Positions 60,298-64,000 of a stretch of 64,000 nucleotides of DNA are shown piece after piece. This DNA comes from Pyronema omphalodes. Taxonomy: Eukaryota > Ascomycota > Pezizomycetes > Pezizales > Pyronemataceae. Position numbers and translations under genes: made by a program. The DNA lies in NCBI GenBank assembly GCA_024516155.1, contig JAJJXM010000020.1, positions 730,261 through 794,260 on the forward strand. The letters run 5' to 3'. The notes beneath the pieces are model-generated. The model was not told the DNA's origin. It was given only the letters and a program-made list of their open reading frames with translations, and did not search any database. Each line of letters begins with the position of its first letter. The first letter of the stretch is position 1.

Positions 60298-61630
60298 CAC
60301 ATTTTCTCACCATTGGGTTTCCGACATCAGAAATCACCCGTCCGACGCTATTCTTCCCCGATTTTCATTTTCAATAACAGTTGAAAATCGTATCAAAAAG
60401 TCAACAGCCACGAAATAAACAACAATTTACAACATCCTTATTTGTATTTTTTCGTGAGCACCATCATCATTACCACTAACACTACCACCACTACAACTAT
60501 CACCACCACCAATAAATAACATCTTTCGGATACTACTGTACGTTCATTTGTATAGAGCGCAGAGCGGGATTTGTTTTTCTTTTTTCTTTTTTTTTTCGTT
60601 TTTTTGTTTTAACTATTTTTTACTTTACTAACTTTACTTTACCTATCATTACTAACCACTATTTGTTTCTATTTGTTTCTTTGTTCCTGTGTTTCTGTTT
60701 TTCTTTCCCTCAATTGTCATTATTATCACCTGGAGTTTGCTTTGCTTTGTTTTTCCTTTTTGTTTGCTTTTTCATTATCGTCTTTTTTTTATTGGTCTTT
60801 GGTTACTGTTACTTGGTTACTGGTCTTTTGTTATTTGGTTATCTGGTTTACTTGGTTTATTTGGTTACTTGGTTATTTTGTTTTTGTTTTGCTATTATTG
60901 CCACACCCCACACACCCCGCACGCTTGCCGGTTTCCTTTACACAAAAGAAATTCTGAATATCGAATATCGAATTATTGAATATTGAATATTGTCTTATCA
61001 TTACACTCTCTTGAAAATATTTGTTATCTGTTTCCTTTGCTTGTTGTTTGCTTTATTGCTGCTGTTGATTTGTTGATTTGTCGCTTTGTTGATTTTTTGC
61101 TGTTGGGTGGAATTTGTGATTTTTGTTTTGAATTTGATTGTCCTTAGCGTCGCTGCTGCTTTTTTTGTTACTGGGGTTTCCTTTTGGTTCTTTTTGTTTC
61201 TTTTGTTTCTGTTTTTTTGCACTTCTTTATTATTCTGGGATTTTTTATTTTATTTTTTATTTTCCTTTTTTTTTTCTTCGTTATGCTTTTTCGTTAACTA
61301 CGGGGATGGGGACGGGATGGGATGCCGATAGTGAATGGCAATAGAGATGGCCACGGGGATGGTCACGGGATTATATTTGGAGATATGCATGCCCATAGGA
61401 ATTGCAATGGGATGGGAGTTCAGCTATAAACCAGGTAAGGATCAGGATGGAATGGGTTTCCTGGTGCGGCCAGGATGATGCGGCTGCGGATAGGATAGGA
61501 AGATGCAGCTGCGGATAGGATTTGGATGAGGTACGCTGCTGGTAGGAAGAATGATTTCCTTTCCTGGTGAAATGAAGATGTGAAGATTTGAAGATGGTGT
61601 GTTGATTGCTTCGGTGGTTGGTTGGCTGTG
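60298..61630. other. T-rich 3' flank of the TeaR-like gene
   Basis: From about 60570 to 61290 the sequence is T-rich with TTTG/TTGG units, giving Phe/Leu-only frames. Near 61300-61560 it holds short GGATGGGG and GGATAGGA units. No gene is supported. Confidence 0.6.
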
Positions 61631-61703
61631 TTCTGGTTTGGTGGTTTGGTGGTTTGGTGGTTTGGTGGTTTGGTGGTTCGGTGGTTCGGTGGTTTGGTTT
61701 GGT
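61631..61703. repeat. (GGTGGTTT)n array
   Basis: About nine 8-bp units with two GGTTC variants, followed by a (TA)n stretch near 61711-61730. Confidence 0.9.
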
Positions 61704-61886
61704 TATATCTCTATATATATATATATATACAGGATACCCTGTGCTGGGTCGCTTTGCTTCTTCGTGGTCTTTTGGTGAAACTGAGACTGTGACTGAGACT
61801 GGTGAGTGATACCGAGGGGTCAGGGTGTGGGAATTTGATGAAGTGTGTGTGGGGTGACGTTGGAGTGTGTGTGGGGGTGGCGTTTT

Positions 61887-61911
61887 GGGGGGGGGGGGGG
61901 GGGGGGGGGGG
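61887..61911. repeat. poly-G tract (25 G)
   Basis: The longest G run in the window; a GCGTAGCGTA/AGAGGAGAGGATAGC repeat follows at about 61945-62000. Confidence 0.94.
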
Positions 61912-62141
61912 CACCGGAAGCACCGGAGGGATTGGGGATTGTCAATAGCGTAGCGTAGCGCAGAGGAGAGGATAGCGCAGAGGAGAGGATAGCGTAGAGC
62001 TCAAGACCTTGAGAATACATTCTTTATTTGGATTTGATTTTTTCGGGTGAGATGCTATGATGGACAAATTGAATCCTGGCTCGGAGTGAGAATTGGTGAT
62101 TGGAATGAGGAACTTGGACATGGGATTGGTTTGTGGGATAG

Positions 62142-62773
62142 TGATGGGGATGGGGATGGGGATGGGGATGGGGATGGGGATGGGGATGGGGATGGGGATG
62201 GGGATGGGGATGGGGATGGGGATGGGGATGGGGATGGGGATGGGGATGGGGATGGGGATGGGGATGGGGATGGGGATGGGATGGGGTATGGGGATGGGGA
62301 TGGATGGGGATGGGGATGGGGATGGGGATGGGGATGGGGATGGGGATGGGATGGGGATGGGGATGGGGATGGGATGGGGATGGGGTATGATGGGGATGGG
62401 GATGGGGATGGGGATGGGGATGGGGATGGGGATGGGGATGGGGATGGGGATGGGATGGGGATGGGGATGGGGATGGGGATGGGGATGGGGATGGGGATGG
62501 GGATGGGGATGGGGATGGGGATGGGGCTGGGGATGGGGATGGGGATGGGGATGGGGATGGGATGGGGATGGGGATGGGGATGGGGATGGGATGGGGATGG
62601 GATGGGGATGGGGATGGGGATGGGGATGGGGATGGGGATGGGGATGGGGATGGGGATGGGGATGGGGATGGGGATGGGATGGATGGGGATGGGGATGGGG
62701 ATGGGGATGGGGATGGGGATGGGGATGGGGATGGGGATGGGGATGGGGATGGGATGGGGATGGGGATGGGGAT
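62142..62773. repeat. (GGGGAT)n array, about 630 bp
   Basis: Roughly one hundred 6-bp units, strand-asymmetric, with scattered 5-bp GGGAT slips and rare variants (GGGGTAT at 62284 and 62382, GGGGCT at 62524). The frameshifting slips explain the overlapping Gly/Asp, Gly/Met and Gly/Trp open frames, none of which is a gene. Four-G runs spaced by two bases are ideal for G-quadruplex formation. Confidence 0.97.
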
Positions 62774-62960
62774 CGATGGTGTGGATATAGGTGGATTAGA
62801 CGGGTTAGGCGGATCGGGCGAATCGGGCGGATTGGGTGGATTAGATAGTTTTAGTACTATTTTGATTTGTGTATCGTTTAGTGATTTATATAGTACCTAG
62901 ATGCCTACATTATAGATAAATGGATACTTTACTTCTTTCTTTTCATTACTGGATTTCTTG

Positions 62961-63025
62961 ATATGGTATGGTATGGTATGGTATGGTATGGTATGGTATG
63001 GTATGGTATGGTATGGTATGGTATG
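62961..63025. repeat. (GTATG)n array, about 13 copies
   Basis: A near-perfect 5-bp array. Confidence 0.94.
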
Positions 63026-63786
63026 ATATGGCTATTCGAATTTTGAAATATGAATTTTTTTAAATATGTTTAGTCTAGCTGTCTTGAAGAAGTTAATGCT
63101 TTTTTTATTCGGAATTAGGAATGGAATGAAGATAGAGGAGGAGTGAGGGGGGGGGGGGGGGGATGGGGGGGATGGATGCGATGCTAGATAAGCTGTGAGG
63201 GGTTGTGCTGCATGGATGATGGATTTGGTGAAATGGTGAAATGAAATTAGAAATAATCAAACCCTACAAACCCTACAAAACCTACAAAACCAGAAAAGAA
63301 GAAAAAAAAAATCAAAACCAAAAAAAAAGAGAAAAGAAATACCATGAAGAACAGATGATAAAAAACCTAATTGATACCATTATATATATCTCTTGGTACA
63401 GAACACGTATTTTCCGTCGAAAATCGCGATTTTTAACTACCCTGTGTAATATATATACCGATTCGTGAGTTGAGATTAAAAATACTCGATTCTTTGAAGA
63501 AATTGAGGGGTGGGGAGCTTTGAACCTTTGGCACTTTGGAGTAGGGAAGGTTAGGGATGAGACTAGGGGTTCAAGGAGGTATGTATGATTTATCGGGAGT
63601 AGGTTAAGTTATTTAACTGTTTAAGGGGCTTAGTGTGGTTATAGTATATGGGCTTTGATATTAGAAAAAAAGAAAAAACAACACAGAGAAACTGAAGCTG
63701 GTGTAGGTTATATAGAATGGATGAATAGCTGGTTGCTGGTTTATGTTGGTGCGGTGCATGATTTCATTGGGAATAGATTCAACTTG
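63026..63786. other. intergenic, nothing else seen
   Basis: Contains a 16-G run at 63147-63162 and A-rich text near 63260-63345. No gene is supported. Confidence 0.5.
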
Positions 63787-63995
63787 GAGAGATTATGTAC
63801 GGTGTTAGATGCTGATGGATATGGCTGATGTATCGTAGGAGGGATTTTAATGGAGATATCTTTTGAATGTTAACATCTGCAATGTTATTTCAGACGGGAT
63901 TGAAGCTGGTTTCATTGTATAGTATTGGTCTTGTTGTTTATCTATCAATAACAAGGCTCCCAGGAAATAACCCATATCTTGGGATATGATGAATA
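63787..63995 (-). repeat. dispersed repeat, copy 2 (inverted relative to 25645-25847)
   Basis: The reverse complement matches copy 1 over about 200 nt, including TGGCTGATGTATCGTAGGAG and TTGTTTATCTATCAATAACA. It reaches almost to the window edge and may continue beyond. Confidence 0.85.
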
Positions 63996-64000
63996 GCGAT

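Noticed and set aside
62047..62900. Frames of about 250 codons reading Gly-Asp or Gly-Met repeats
   Set aside because: Products of the (GGGGAT)n array; composition follows the repeat unit only.

Overview
The window is nuclear DNA of a filamentous ascomycete. The evidence is gene structure and content: most genes are broken by introns of about 50-450 nt with GT..AG ends and CTRAY-like branch points. The gene set is typical of Pezizomycotina: an FHA-forkhead factor, dynactin p62, a CLU1/CluA protein, a prenylated TeaR-like polarity receptor and a small secreted protein. A finer placement cannot be read from the sequence; Orbiliomycetes would fit my general impression but that is a guess. Exon boundaries below were worked out by hand from splice signals, reading phase and family motifs.

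Layout. Positions 1-10.4 kb hold a forkhead gene running off the left edge (-), the dynactin p62 gene (-), a small secreted-protein gene (-) and an NDUFAF5-like methyltransferase (+). Positions 11.3-22.5 kb hold a FIT2/SCS3-like ER protein (-), a membrane-anchored mitochondrial P-loop NTPase (+) and CLU1 (+). Positions 22.5-25.6 kb hold no gene but a dense cluster of unrelated tandem arrays. Positions 25.6-34.3 kb are an accessory block: a dispersed repeat, a degenerate hAT transposon copy fused to a beheaded F-box-type paralog, a fuller F-box paralog 6 kb further on, and behind each an inverted scrap of the same gene's 3' end. Positions 34.3-43.6 kb are mostly empty apart from one intronless acidic/basic protein gene. 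Positions 43.6-51.2 kb hold a three-KH-domain RNA-binding protein (+), a dithiol glutaredoxin (+), an AIM18-like chalcone-isomerase-fold mitochondrial protein (-) and a membrane-anchored UBL-BAG cochaperone (-). Positions 51.2-58.2 kb are gene-poor, with a second inverted hAT copy, a perfect short inverted repeat and minisatellites. A TeaR-like gene follows at 58.3-60.3 kb, and the right end is repeats, including a 630-bp (GGGGAT)n array.

How the genes relate. There are no operons. Four products act at or in mitochondria (NDUFAF5-like, the P-loop NTPase, CLU1, AIM18-like), and two serve microtubule-based transport or polarity (dynactin p62, TeaR-like); I regard this as coincidence. I found no convincing tRNA, rRNA, CRISPR array or biosynthetic cluster. 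The least ordinary part is the 25.6-34.3 kb block, where a hAT remnant, segmental duplication and inversion have reworked an F-box gene family.
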